DNA of 64,000 bases from Apirhabdus apintestini (GTDB lineage Bacteria > Pseudomonadota > Gammaproteobacteria > Enterobacterales > Enterobacteriaceae): positions 2,046,001 to 2,110,000 of the forward strand of contig CP138906.1 of NCBI GenBank assembly GCA_033977085.1, given 5' to 3'. The position numbers and the translations under genes are program-made. The first letter of the stretch is position 1. Each line of letters begins with the position of its first letter. A model generated the notes under the pieces. The model did no database searches and was not told the origin of the DNA. It worked only from the letters and a program-made list of their open reading frames with translations. Shown piece after piece: positions 34,349-46,655 of this stretch.

Positions 34349-36396
34349 ATAAATCGCAAGAAAAGCTAATGTTCATGCATAGAAATAGTACTTTTCGACG
34401 TAAATAATTAGACTATGTTAGTGCCTTACCTGTACTGACAGTATCGGGAAAAGCTCAGAACATAAATTACACTGGTTTCCCTGAAATTAAACTCAAACAT
34501 TTCTCTGCTGTTAAAATAAATAATGATTTACAGATTCATGTAATATTCAAGAGTATTTCATATTCGCCGACGGATTCATTATTTAGGGTTATTAATAGAA
34601 CATATTTTTTAACAAAAAACCCTCAGACATATATTAAGAACCAGCGCGTTTCATTGCCGACCAATGGGTCTGGATATTTATTACCGCTCCCGTGTTTGTC
34701 AGCTTCTCGCACTGTACCCCATAATAATTGCTTATAAAGGCTGTTGCTATTCAGGTAATAGCTAAATTTATTTTAGCAATGAAGCCATAATTTAATATTT
34801 ATCCATAGATAACGTACTCTCGCCTTATGTGCCCTAGAGACCGTATTATTGCACTCTGCCCGGTAAAATTGATGCCCCGGGGGACTTTTATCCACCTCTT
34901 AAACTGCAGTCGGGACTCACCCGGAAGGCTTTCATGGTGCGACAGAGATATCTTTTTAACTCCATCGCCCTTCCCTCTGAAGAGGCATTACGCTACCTGC
35001 CATCGGTTTTTAACACTTCTACAATGCTGATTGGCACCGCAAAAATGAAAGGCGAAATACTCTACGAGCAAGGCCGCAAGTACGTGGTTTCTAATTTTTA
35101 AATCAGAGCATTATCTGGCTTTCCTACACGCCGGAGTGCAGGAAAGAGACGCCGACGGGAGTTTATCAGGCAGGCAATGGCCGGCGTTTATTACATTATT
35201 TAGCAACGAATATCATCATATAGCGCGCGGATGTTACAGTAACCGCCGTCGCACGCGTCATGCTTCACAATAAACGCGTTTTTATGGCCGCACGCGCGGG
35301 TTTCATACTTTTACTTATTCGCCAGCTCTCTGCAAGCCTTGCTGATGCGGGGCATCGTCCAACGTAAATTGCCCCGCCGTCCGACAAGATACCAGGTATT
35401 AAGCAGCCTCTGGAGGCTGACTCAGTGTTGCTCAGGCTACGAGTGGGCGTGTCATGAAGCCGCTAAGTTCACAGACCGTGAAGCGGAATCAGCACTGTGC
35501 TTGAGTCAATTTCTAAAGCAGGCATTGCTGGTGGAGGTGCCATAAATACGGGCGATACCGAAGGCGTAAAGCGCGAAATATCAAAAGCGACACATTTTGA
35601 ATATCTCCGGCACGCTCACTGGGTTTATTCTGCCTGAATGCCAGGAAAGGCTAGTGTCGACCATAAGCAGAATAATAGCCAGCGCAAAGCCAATCCAGTA
35701 ACCCTCCTGGATAGAAGCCATACATGATCCCGATACGGCGGTATATAGGCGCAACCGCAACAGCTCGAAAAGGCGGGAACGGCTATATTCAAATCCATGA
35801 ATACAACGTACTCTTTCAGCAAATATCCCACGGCGCCACGCCCAATATGGAAAATAAGTATATTCTTCCAGAAGTTAAATCAGTTGCGACGTGGATATAA
35901 GCAACAGTATGTAAACATAAATTATAGAACGGGAAAGAATATCATCAGGATAACGACTATCTATAAAAACTATTTTTGGGATCTGATTTATTGGTTATCC
36001 AGTCTTACTATTTATTCAGTCGCACAGGCAGAAATAAAAAGTAGGACGCTCGGATGTAATAATCGTGCTGGAAAAACCTAAAGAATGGAATTCCACCGAA
36101 TATTGCGTTGAGCTTCCATGTAGGAATATCCTCAGCGTTATCACCGTTTTCTCATAGCGATGATTACCGATACCAAAGCTCGTGATCAGTAAACTGAAGA
36201 TACACCCGCTGCCCATGTTAGAGCGGCGGGGCTGGCACTACATCAATCAGCGAAACGAGGAAAGGGAATGGGTTCTGCGCTTCGTCAGCCCTATGATACA
36301 AAAGCGCTGGCACTGGAGGTTAATCCTGAGATCGGCATCACCGAAGCGGGGAGGACCATTGAAGCGATGCGGGTGCTGCTGGCAGAGTGATTGGGA
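34349..36396. other. 2-kb stretch with no recognisable intact gene
   Basis: Low-GC DNA with only short frames. Two may be gene remnants: 34934-35101 on the plus strand (55 codons, ending KMKGEILYEQGRKYVVSNF) and 36268-36390 (40 codons, containing KALALEVNPEIGITEAGRTI and ending AMRVLLAE). Neither has a family I can name. A short hydrophobic frame on the minus strand near 35640-35800 may be a membrane-protein scrap. Probably a decayed accessory region. Confidence 0.45.
34934..35101 (+). CDS. small ORF, possible gene remnant
   Basis: ATG to TAA, 55 codons, MVRQRYLFNSIALPSEEALR then YLPSVFNTSTMLIGTAKMKG. Composition looks protein-like rather than random, with a ribosome-site-like GGAAGG eight bases upstream. 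No family recognised; it could be the end of a longer lost gene or a genuine small protein. Confidence 0.3.
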   Translation: MVRQRYLFNSIALPSEEALRYLPSVFNTSTMLIGTAKMKGEILYEQGRKYVVSNF

Positions 36397-37410
36397 TTAT
36401 CCGTCTTTTCTGCTCGATTGCCGTACTTTCAGTCTTCCTGCCAGCGTTACGTGCGTCGCAGCATCTTCCTGATTATACAGATACTCCACCGCGAGTCGCC
36501 CCGGCTCGCTATAGGGAAGTTCAATACTGGTTAGCGAAGGCGTCATTTGTTCGGAAATCTTTTGGTCATCATAGCCGGCTAACAGCATATCCCGGGGAAT
36601 CTGTACGCCGTGCATCGCCAGCGACTGGTAGCAACCAATGGCAAGCCAATCGCTGGCGCAAAAGATGGCATCCGGGCGCGCCGTCATCTGCAGCAGCGAT
36701 GTCGTAGCGGTAAATGATTCACTGAATTGCCAGTTTGTCTGATAAATCAGGCTATCATCGTAGGCCAATCCTGCCTGTTGTAACGCGTCCTGATAACCAG
36801 CCAACCGCTGACGCGAGGCCTCCATCCAGCTTTCGCCGGTAATATGGGCAATGCGCTTAGCCCCACAGTCAATCAGGTGCTTTGTCACCTGGAATGCGTT
36901 GCCATAGTCATCAGGTATAAATGATGGCATTAAAGGCTGGCCGGGATCGCTCTGGTTCAGCATGACCAGAGGAATTTGAGTGCACTCCTGGAAAGCGCTC
37001 ATGTCGACCAGCGTAGTGACCGGAGAAGCGAGAATAATACCTATGCAGTTGCGCCTTTCAAGCTGGCTAATAATATTCAGCGCCAGATCTACATCGTCAC
37101 CATAGTCATAAACCGTGAGCAGTACTTTATTACGATAGGCCGTTTCACGAGCCTGACTGATAGCATCAATAAACGGATCGTAGCTTTGCAGGGAGCTGAT
37201 TAATAGCGCCACTTCTTCCTGGTTATTCGGTGCGTGCATTGTAGGCAGGCGGTCATAACCGAGCTCCATCGCGACAGTAATCACCCGCTGGCGGGTCTCT
37301 TCACTCAGTTTTATATTACGCGACTGGTTAAGCACCAGCGATACCGTCGCCTGTGATACTCCCGCCTTGCGTGCAATATCATTCATAGTAATTTTATTTT
37401 TCCGCTTCAT
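36397..37410 (-). CDS. LacI-family transcriptional regulator of the adjacent sugar locus
   Basis: Intact 337-residue regulator. I choose ATG 37410 (GGGGGAG upstream, then MKRKNKITMNDIARKAGVSQ) although the frame is open to 37524. The N-terminal helix-turn-helix and hinge (DIARKAGVSQATVSLVLNQS) is followed by a periplasmic-binding-protein-like effector domain (EVALLISSLQSYDPFIDAIS, DAIFCASDWLAIGCYQSLAM, LLAGYDDQKISEQMTPSLTS). It is divergent from the glycosidase gene, and a palindrome lies between them, so it should repress the locus until a sugar or oligosaccharide binds. Confidence 0.9.
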   Translation of the reverse strand: MKRKNKITMNDIARKAGVSQATVSLVLNQSRNIKLSEETRQRVITVAMELGYDRLPTMHAPNNQEEVALLISSLQSYDPFIDAISQARETAYRNKVLLTVYDYGDDVDLALNIISQLERRNCIGIILASPVTTLVDMSAFQECTQIPLVMLNQSDPGQPLMPSFIPDDYGNAFQVTKHLIDCGAKRIAHITGESWMEASRQRLAGYQDALQQAGLAYDDSLIYQTNWQFSESFTATTSLLQMTARPDAIFCASDWLAIGCYQSLAMHGVQIPRDMLLAGYDDQKISEQMTPSLTSIELPYSEPGRLAVEYLYNQEDAATHVTLAGRLKVRQSSRKDG

Positions 37411-37549
37411 CGCTCCCCCATTACGTGAAAACGCATCATACCCTAACTGCTCGCTGAAGCGCTGCCGATCACGTTTCTTCTTATTAATGGCGCTAACTTT
37501 GTGACTCTTATCGCTTTTCTGCACGCTACAGTTTGCTCATTTATATTAC

Positions 37550-37567
37550 AGCTAATATTTATTAGCT
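37550..37567. promoter_or_regulatory. candidate LacI-family operator
   Basis: Perfect inverted repeat AGCTAAT-ATTT-ATTAGCT in the 180-bp region between the divergent regulator and glycosidase genes. A TATTAT box at 37571-37576 follows directly, so a bound repressor would cover the promoter of the glycosidase operon. Confidence 0.6.
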
Positions 37568-37955
37568 AAATATTATAAACATGAGGAAAAATGATGAAAC
37601 AACGGTGGAGCAGCGCTCAGGTGCAGGCGTGGTATCAGGACCAGGGCTGGCTGTGCGGCTTTAATTACCTGCCGTCAACGGCGGTGAACTGGACCGACAT
37701 CTGGCAGCAGGAAACTTTTGATGCGCTAACCATTGAACGTGAGCTGGGCTGGGCGGCGGACGCAGGCTATAACACACTGCGCATCAATCTGCCGTTTATC
37801 GTTTGGGAACACGATCGGGACGGGCTAATGGCGCGTATCGATCATTTTCTGCGCATTGCCGACAGCCACTGTTACCAACGGTGCAAAACTGATCCACCCC
37901 AGCGGTTGAAAACTGATCCAGGGGTTAATCTGCTCCTCTGAATACAGGGGAGCTT

Positions 37956-38974
<1,019 letters not shown>

Positions 38975-38978
<4 letters not shown>

Positions 38979-39757
38979 TGGTCGAACTACAACATCAACG
39001 GCTGATGGTGCTTGCTGAACAGCTCCAGCTGGACAGCCTTATCGGCGCGGCGCCGGCACTGTCGCAACAGGCAGTGGATCAGGAATGGAGCTATATGGAC
39101 TTCCTGGAGCACCTGCTACATGAGGAGAAACTGGCCCGGCATCAGCGTAAACAGGCGATGTACACGCGGATGGCAGCCTTCCCGGCGGTGAAGACGTTCG
39201 AGGAATACGACTTCACCTTCGCCACCGGCGCACCTCAGAAGCAAATCCAGTCGCTGCGTTCCCTGAGCTTCATCGAACGTAACGAAAACATCGTGTTGCT
39301 GGGCCCCTCGGGCGTGGGGAAAACACATCTGGCGATAGCCATGGGCTACGAGGCAGTACGGGCGGGCATCAAGGTTCGCTTCACAACAGCAGCGGACCTG
39401 CTGTTACAGCTGTCGACTTCCCAGCGTCAGGGGCGTTACAAAACGACACTCAATCGCGGTGTCATGGCCCCCAAACTGCTCATCATCGACGAAATAGGCT
39501 ATCTGCCGTTCAGCCAGGAAGAGGCAAAGCTGTTCTTCCAGGTCATTGCCAAACGTTACGAAAAGAGCGCGATGATCCTGACCTCTAACCTGCCGTTCGG
39601 GCAGTGGGACCAGACGTTCGCGGGTGATGCAGCCCTGACATCGGCAATGCTGGACCGGATCTTACATCACTCACACGTAGTCCAGATAAAAGGAGAGAGC
39701 TATCGACTGAAGCAGAAACGAAAGGCCGGGGTTATAGCGGAAGCTAATCCTGAGTAA
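38975..39757 (+). CDS. istB: IS21 helper ATPase IstB, copy 4 (intact)
   Basis: 260 residues, the only full-length IstB in the window. N-terminal helical region (MMVELQHQRLMVLAEQLQLD), then the AAA+ domain with Walker A GPSGVGKTHLAIA, Walker B LLIIDEIGYLPF and sensor-like ILTSNLPFGQW. It loads on target DNA and recruits IstA. The CAGCTCCAGC and CAGCTGTCGAC readings that keep the frame are unique to this copy or shared only with copy 1 (the second). Confidence 0.95.
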
Positions 39758-40650
39758 GCAAGGTGGATCAATATTAGACCGTTGGTGGTGACGGTAAGTG
39801 GATCACTTTTTACCCGTTGTTGACAGCCACGGCTTCAGCACTATGTTGACGCTGATGGACGACTGCGGGTTTTCCGGCGATGAGCCCTACCGGGGCCACA
39901 AAAATCACCGGTGCCCGGCAAACATAACAGTCAGGCGGCGGCAAGTCCGGGCCGTGATAACGTCTGCAACCGCGATAGCTGGCCGCGAATTGAACGCTAT
40001 ATTCGCGACGTTATCCGCCAGTTTCGCCACGATAAACGCGTACTGCTGTGGGATCTCTACAACGAACCGGGCAACCGCGGGATTTTGCCACCGGCACAGA
40101 AGAAGTGCTGTATGACGAAAAGCTGGAGACGTTCGCTCATGAGCTAATGGAACTGGCGTTTCGCTGGGCGCGTGTGGAGGATCCCGATCAGCCGCTGACC
40201 GTTTGCGCGTGGCGTCTACCTCCGGAAGAAAAAGGGGAGCGCTTCTACCAGCATCCGTTGGATCAAACCGCGCTGGCGCTGTCGGATGTGATCAGCTACC
40301 ACGCCTATACCAATACCGCTCGCATGACGGCCATTATTCAGCAGCTACAGCAGCTTGGAAGACCAATATTCTGTACCGAATGGTTAGCACGCCACGTGGG
40401 CAGCACCATCGAAGAACAGCTACCGCTGATGTATATGGCAAAAGTAGCGCCCTATCAGTGGGGGCTGGTGCGCGGTAAAACCCAGACCTGGCTGCCGTGG
40501 CCCGTCCTCATGAAAGAATCGACGGACTACTGCCGCCTTTGGTTCCACGATGTCTTCGAAGAGAATGGTATCCCCTTCTCCCGTAAAGAGATCGATCTTA
40601 TGCGTAATCTTCGTGAAATTTCCTCGTCCACACGGGCATAACAACAATAA

Positions 40651-40670
40651 CCCGGCACTGCACTGCCGGG
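40651..40670 (+). repeat. intercistronic hairpin between glycosidase and transporter genes
   Basis: CCCGGCA-CTGCAC-TGCCGGG, a 7-bp perfect stem in the 45-bp gap, without a T-run. It may stabilise or attenuate the operon mRNA rather than terminate it. Confidence 0.55.
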
Positions 40671-40686
40671 TAGTAAGGTGCACACG

Positions 40687-42081
40687 ATGGCAATGACAAT
40701 GAAAATACCGTCTCGCGAGTTGTGGTCTTATTTTGGATATGGCCTAGGTCAATGTTTTAGTTTTGGTCTAGTTGGCTCATTTATTAACTACTTTTACACT
40801 GATGTGCTGGGAATATCGGCGCTGGCAGCAAGTTCTATTTTTTTAATCGCTCGCGCCTGGGATGCAATCCATGATCCTTTCTTTGCCAGTATTATGGATA
40901 CCATTAATAGCCGACTCGGTAAATTCCGCCACTTTTTACTGATTGCTCCGCTGCTAATTACCGGCGTCACGCTGCTTTCGTTTTATAAAATTGAAGCGGA
41001 TATGACCACTAAGATTCTCTACGCAGGAGTGACCTATATCCTGTGGGGAACAATGTATGCCATTTCGGATATTCCGTTCTGGTCTATGTCTTCAGTCATG
41101 ACTAACGACTCAGGTCAGCGCACCCGAGCAGTAACCGCCGCGATGTTAGGCGTTAATGCAGGGATTGCCTGCGCTAATATCTTCTTCCCGAAACTGGCGG
41201 CGCATTTCGCCCAGTATAGTAACGATAAAGGCTACTTTATGGCGGCGCTGGTTATGCTTCTGATTGGCCTACCGCTGATGTTAAACGGCTTTATGCAGAT
41301 TAAAGAACGTGTACCACCAAGCCCGGAAAAGGTAACAATTCGCGATACATTCCATAATCTTCGTCAAAACAAGCCGCTGTTTATTATTTTAACGTCTTTT
41401 TTCTTCTGTCTTTTTCATAATGTAGCCGGGGGTTTGAATATTTATTTCTTTATTTACAATATGAAGGACGCTAGCCTGCAAATGGGGATTGGTATCATAG
41501 GAATTGTAGCTGCAATCGTATGTCTGATTGTCCCGATGCTGACGCGTAGAATGTATAAAAGAAAGTTATTTATGATTCTGTGTGGATTAGATATCGCGGT
41601 ACGCATCGTGATGTGGTTTGTCGGATATCAACAGACGGTGCTGCTCTTTATTTTGTTAGGCTTCAGCACGCTGTTTGTGATGATGTCCAATATACTGACG
41701 TCATCAATGATTGCCGACACCATCGAATATGCGGAATACCATACTAACAAACGCTGTGCGGCCATTACTTTCTCCGGGCAAACCTTTACCGGGAAAATGT
41801 CAGTGGCGGTTGGCGGTGGGTTAATCGGCGTATTTCTGATGGTAATCGATTATGTGCCACAGGCACAGACGCAGAGTAGCAGTGTACTTACTGGCCTGTT
41901 CTTTGGTATCTGCCTGCTTCCGGCAATTGGCTCGCTCATTCGCCTTGGCTGTATGTCATTCTTTACCTTTACGGAGGATAAACATGCCGAGATTTGCCGT
42001 CTGCTAGCTGAACGCCGAAAGGAGAACCTCCCTACCGGTGATGTTGAAGAAAAATTAGAGAAGCTGGCTACAATAAATTAG
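40687..42081 (+). CDS. GPH-family glycoside:cation symporter
   Basis: Intact 464-residue inner-membrane transporter of the glycoside-pentoside-hexuronide family (MelB/UidB relatives) with about twelve membrane segments. The start ATG 40687 is preferred over GTG 40678 because AAGG then lies eight bases away. SYFGYGLGQCFSFGLVGSFI, LIARAWDAIHDPFFASIMDT (family motif with the cation-site Asp residues) and SMIADTIEYAEYHTNKRCAA are typical. It would import the sugar released by or destined for the adjoining glycosidase. Substrate cannot be read from sequence. Confidence 0.92.
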   Translation: MAMTMKIPSRELWSYFGYGLGQCFSFGLVGSFINYFYTDVLGISALAASSIFLIARAWDAIHDPFFASIMDTINSRLGKFRHFLLIAPLLITGVTLLSFYKIEADMTTKILYAGVTYILWGTMYAISDIPFWSMSSVMTNDSGQRTRAVTAAMLGVNAGIACANIFFPKLAAHFAQYSNDKGYFMAALVMLLIGLPLMLNGFMQIKERVPPSPEKVTIRDTFHNLRQNKPLFIILTSFFFCLFHNVAGGLNIYFFIYNMKDASLQMGIGIIGIVAAIVCLIVPMLTRRMYKRKLFMILCGLDIAVRIVMWFVGYQQTVLLFILLGFSTLFVMMSNILTSSMIADTIEYAEYHTNKRCAAITFSGQTFTGKMSVAVGGGLIGVFLMVIDYVPQAQTQSSSVLTGLFFGICLLPAIGSLIRLGCMSFFTFTEDKHAEICRLLAERRKENLPTGDVEEKLEKLATIN

Positions 42082-42240
42082 TTCTAACTTAATAAATAAA
42101 ATGGCCATTCGTTAGAATATATTGTCCATTATCATTAATAACGCGCCTATTGCCAGTCATGGGTTATTAATCACATTATCATTATTACTAATTGCATATG
42201 ACACATTCCCTTTTAATTAAAGAATAAAAAAGGTTTGCGA

Positions 42241-43578
42241 TGAATAAAATATGGATTATTTTTTCTCGACTCTATTTACCCCTGTATCCAATGCACAAAC
42301 GCCCTTATCTATTGAGGAACGTCTGGCGCAAATGGAACAGCGACTAAAAGCAACGGAATTGCGTGCAGCGCGCGCGGAAGCGGAAATTCATGAGCTAAAA
42401 AACCGATGATACCACCGACAGCCACTCATGCAGCAGCAACTAAATCCATATTACAGCTTACGGGTGATACGGATTTAAAATTCTACGGCGACATTGAGTT
42501 CAATATGGATGGTGCCAGCCGTACGGGCAGTCTTACGTCGATAAAAACCAGCGCTAATAAAGATTGGGCTCCGGGAGATAAAGAACGTTGGGATATTAAC
42601 GGACGCATTCTTTTAGGCTTTGATGGATTACTTAAAAGTACTAACGGTAAATTTTCAGGATTTAGCGTACAACCACTGGCCGATATGACCGGCAAAATGA
42701 ATCTTGACGATGCAGCCTTTTTCTTTGGCCAGGAAGACAACTGGAAATTTAAAGTAGGCCGTTTCGAAGCCTATGATATGTTCCCACTTAATCAGGATAC
42801 ATTTATTGAATATTCCGGTAATACAGCAAACGATTTGTACAGTGATGGCTATGGTTATATTTTCATGATGAAAGAGGGACGCGGGCGTAGCAACAGCGGC
42901 GGTAACTTTCTGCTCAGTAAAACTTTCGACAACTGGTATTTCGAGGTAAATACGCTCGTCGAGGACGGCAGCTCGCTATTTGTTGACCAGAAATATCATG
43001 GCAATGCGCTAGATAATCGCAAAAATATAGTGTATGTGCGCCCGGTAGCAGCCTGGCTGTCAGGAGCGTGGTCTGTCGCTACGGCGCTGGAAAGTAATCT
43101 CATCAATAATGCCTATGGCTATCAGAATCAAAATGGCCGCTGGATCGATCAATCCAAGCGTACCGGCTATGGCATGACGCTAAGCTGGAATACGCTAAAA
43201 GCAGATAATCAAGATGGCGCAGTAGTGAATATAAGCGCAGCATATCTGGATGCGGCGGATGAAAAAGACTTCAGCGCCGGTATCAACGCGCTATGGCACC
43301 GCGTAGAACTTGGCTATATATATGCCCATAACAACATCGACCAATTTAATATGGCTAACGTCAGCGCAGAATGTAGTGGCGACTGCACGGTGCTGGCGCC
43401 AGGCAACTATGATATCCATACCATTCACTCATCCTGGCAGTTACCAAACATTATGGCTATGCCGAACTTTAATATTTATCTTGGAGCCTACGCATCGTGG
43501 CTGAATTCGTCATCCACGAAAACCGGCAATACCGACGAGCGCTACGGTGCACGGGTACGTTTTAAGTATTTCTTCTAA
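42241..43578 (+). pseudogene. ScrY/RafY-type carbohydrate porin, frameshifted near the N-terminus
   Basis: About 445 codons. ATG 42241 follows AAGG and opens a signal peptide (MNKIWIIF, then TLFTPVSNA in another frame), a short coiled coil (SIEERLAQMEQRLKATELRA) and, in a third frame from ~42410, a LamB-like beta barrel (LQLTGDTDLKFYGDIEF, WKFKVGRFEAYDMFPLN, YGARVRFKYFF). The terminal Phe is the outer-membrane sorting signal. ScrY- and RafY-type porins carry the same N-terminal coiled coil. Breaks near 42266 and 42405. It would bring an oligosaccharide into the periplasm for the symporter. Confidence 0.82.
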
Positions 43579-45104
43579 CGGCGATATGAAGCATGGAGCA
43601 GGCATTTTAACAATGAAGTTGTATCGGGTATAAGCCCTTTTTCATCCTAATGGCACCTGCACGTCTATAGCCCGGTTCCCGCTATCAGGTGCTATCAAAT
43701 ATTTCGAATAATTCCAGAAAATATTGTCTCCGTGAATTACCCCGCGTCCTTTATCAGGCGGCGGGATTTTATTTTTCACGCTGAGAGTCTTGTATGAATA
43801 ACTCTCATGAACTTCAGGCAATTAAATAACTACCGGATCGCTTCCACCACGCTTCACCAGCTTATTCTCAGTTCAGGATAATTTATCAGCCGGTTTACTC
43901 ACCGTGGATAAATTGCATTGAGCGGTGATGGCAGGCGCTTTATAACACCGTAACGCGTAATCATCGGGGCCGTTCAATGTGGCAACTGCTGAGGAATATT
44001 TGTCCTTTTATGTAGCCGACGAACCCATTTTCTGGAGCAAACATAGGATTGAAAAGTGTAGCGGTATCAGGAGCAGCTATAGTTGGGCTGATCCCAACTA
44101 TCTCGCCAGACTGAAATCACTGCCGCCATATCGCCTGGTACACAAAGATTAAAGTTCTGGCCGAAATACTTTGCCACCATCCGACAATGGATATGACTGG
44201 AGCCCCCGCATCGTTGGCTGGATGGACCGCCTATGCCTGGGCTTCTGATATTTTTATGCCCGCAGCAACGCCAGCGCATTTATAGCGCCAGCGGCAAATG
44301 ATATCAGTCATGATAGATAGTCACTGTTGAATGCCATAAATGACAGCGGTGCCAATATAAGCAGCAAAAACGCCAATATTGCTATTTGTCCGCTGGTCGA
44401 CAACCGCCAAGTCTGCCGCATTAAATGTGATGCTATAACCGACTGCGGGAGTATGCTGAGCCATTCCCAACCGCCACATCACTATGCGCCTCATCGATTA
44501 GACGCCGGAAATGGATGCACTCACACCAGTCATCAGCATAGCGTTAGATTTATCCCCACCCCCATACCATCCCCTGAAATACCGCCCTACGCACGGAAGA
44601 GTATTCAACGTGCACTGGGGGTTATTTGAAAGCGATTGCGGGAGCCGGGCGCTGCGATTATATCCGTCAGCAGCTCACGGGACTGGCTGCGCGTAAAAAC
44701 GATTGGGCTAATGTGAGAGATATTCCCGGTGGCGTGGCCGGATAGCCGGCACCGGCGACTGGCCAACGACCGGCAGTTTTAGCACCGTTCAGATACATCC
44801 TCGCAAAGTGGTTAAGGTTACCCTGAAACACAATGTTGCAGCAGCCCACAGTGGCGCATAACCATCCGTCCGACCACGTACGGGTGATACAAACCGGCAT
44901 ATCACAAAGCCGCTCAGGCTGGCGCTGATAGACATCAGGCGGCCCGAGCATCTGGTTATCGGTAGAATGGATATGCCTTATTTGCTGAACGCGGCTGGTT
45001 ACCGGAACAGGCTGCATGATAATTATCAGTAAACGCCAGACCATAGCGATATACCGACAGCGCTCTGAGTCCAGGCTATTTTGCTTCTGTACCGGAAAGT
45101 ATAT
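43579..45104. other. 1.5-kb region of decayed sequence, no gene recognised
   Basis: After the porin terminator no frame on either strand gives a recognisable protein. Short plus-strand pieces near 44600-44750 (LRLYPSAAHG in one frame, KNDWANVRDIPGG in another) look like scraps of a protein gene in shifting frames. In E. coli the hya operon follows serT; nothing like it is visible here. Confidence 0.45.
43739..43776 (+). terminator. probable terminator of the sugar operon
   Basis: CCCGCGTCCTTTATCAGGCG followed by GCGGGATTTTATTTTT: imperfect GC-rich stem and T-rich tail, 160 bp past the porin stop. Confidence 0.5.
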
Positions 45105-45143
45105 GAAAAGAAAAACCCCAGCTAATTCGATTAGCTGGGGTTT
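45105..45143 (-). terminator. serT terminator
   Basis: AAACCCCAGCTAAT and ATTAGCTGGGGTTT form a long perfect stem followed on the minus strand by a T-rich tail, directly after the tRNA 3' end. Confidence 0.9.
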
Positions 45144-45148
45144 ATGTT

Positions 45149-45236
45149 TGGCGGAAGCGCAGAGATTCGAACTCTGGGAGGGTTTCCCCTCGCCGGTTTT
45201 CAAGACCGGTGCCTTCAACCGCTCGGCCACACTTCC
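45149..45236 (-). tRNA. serT: tRNA-Ser (UGA anticodon)
   Basis: 88 bases including encoded CCA. GGAAGTG acceptor arm pairs with CGCTTCC; the anticodon stem CCGGT/ACCGG holds loop CTTGAAA with TGA anticodon; a long variable arm (CGAGGGGAAACCCTCC) and T-loop GTTCGAATC are present. Typical class II tRNA-Ser, at the same place relative to yccA as in E. coli. Confidence 0.97.
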
Positions 45237-45783
45237 TGATGACGCGAACTATAAACATCGCCAGAGTGGTTGTAAAGCCTTAGCGCTATCGTTTGACGTA
45301 AAAATCATCAATTCTCGCTCATATGACTGAAATGACAGCACTTTGTTTATAAAACCATCATACTAATGCTCATATAGGCCTTAAGATCCTGGCTTTTCCC
45401 AGGTTTCAGCTTAGTAAATACTGTCAAAGACGCTGAGGTTGACCAAAACTGCCTCGCTGATTTCCACTTTCCGCTTTTAATGTCCATAGCACTCTTTTTA
45501 ATGCCGAAATTCTCTGCGCATTAGTTTATGAACAGTAACAAGGGGTCATCGCTTTTAACGAACGAGATTTCCGGAAGCATTACCCCGGCTTCTGAATCAG
45601 AATAAACTCGCTAAAAATTGATCTACTAATAATGGCATTATCAATGCATAAACCTATATAAAATAACATGTTACTAAAGAAGATAGCACTTTTTGCGTAA
45701 AGATGGGTAAACCACCTTCACCTCATTCATCCCTGTCTTTATGCTCGGTACTAACAATACCTGTAAATAAGAGAGTATGAATA
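45237..45783. other. serT-yccA intergenic region
   Basis: About 545 bp holding the divergent promoters of serT and yccA. No gene and no further site that I can support. Confidence 0.5.
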
Positions 45784-46442
45784 ATGGATCGTACTATTGT
45801 TTCTTCACGCGGCCATTCATCGCTATTAAGTTCGCACAAGGTGCTGCGCAATACCTATTTCCTCCTTGGTTTGACGCTGGCTTTTTCTGCCATTACTGCA
45901 ACGGCCAGTACCCTACTCGCTTTACCTGCCCCCGGGTTTATTTTAACGCTGGTCGGCATGTACGGCCTGGTGTTCCTGACATACCGACTGGCTGACAAAC
46001 CTCTTGGCATTTTGGCCGCTTTCGCTTTCACCGGCTTCCTTGGCTACATTCTGGGTCCGCTATTAAATAGCTTTCTCTCTGCGGGGATGGGAGATGCCAT
46101 CGCTCTGGCGCTTGGCGGTACTGCGGTAGTTTTTTCTGCTGCTCCGCTTATGTTTTGACGACCCGCAGAGATATGTCTTTCCTGAGCGGCATGCTGATGG
46201 CCGGTATAGTTATCGTGCTGGTTGGTATGGTGGCAAATTTATTTTTGCATCTGCCCGCGTTGCAGTTAGCCATCAGCGCATTGTTTATTCTTATCTCTTC
46301 TGGCGCCATTTTGTTTGAAACAAGCAATATTATTCACGGTGGTGAAACTAACTATATTCGCGCAACGGTGAGTTTATACGTTTCACTGTATAATATATTT
46401 GTCAGTCTGCTGAGTATTTTGGGCTTTACCAGCCGCGACTAA
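45784..46442 (+). pseudogene. yccA: YccA, FtsH-modulating inner-membrane protein, one frameshift
   Basis: 219 codons, the same length as E. coli YccA, a seven-segment membrane protein of the Bax-inhibitor-1 family that is a substrate and modulator of the FtsH protease. N-terminal HSSLLSSHKVLRNTYFLLGL and C-terminal GETNYIRATVSLYVSLYNIF are strongly conserved. The frame is broken only at ~46130, where a six-T run stands for the seven needed to read VFFCCSAYVLTTRRD. Everything else is intact, so this could be a sequencing error. Confidence 0.92.
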
Positions 46443-46655
46443 TAGATTTCACGTTTAAATACCGTCTTCCTTTTTTACCGGCAAGGCGGTTTTAAATCAA
46501 AGCATAGAGACCTACTATAGGAATAATGCTAATTACATGCATCATTAACTGATATTCCCTATAGCTAGACGCCCATGTTTACACTATTAAATTCATATAA
46601 TTATCATACAATTGACTTATATTAATTCATACCAAATAACGCTGAATTTGATTAG

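Noticed and set aside
40651..40670. Hairpin between glycosidase and transporter as an operon terminator
   Set aside because: No T-run follows and the transporter ribosome site is directly downstream, so I list it only as a repeat.
44667..45230. Minus-strand 187-codon frame beginning MAERLKAPVLKTGEGKPSQS
   Set aside because: Its first part is the antiparallel-free read-through of the tRNA-Ser gene and its terminator, a well-known spurious frame; the rest has no recognisable protein character.
45149..45236. serT as an attachment site for an integrated island covering the sugar and T6SS loci
   Set aside because: No integrase gene and no direct repeat of the tRNA 3' end were found in the window.
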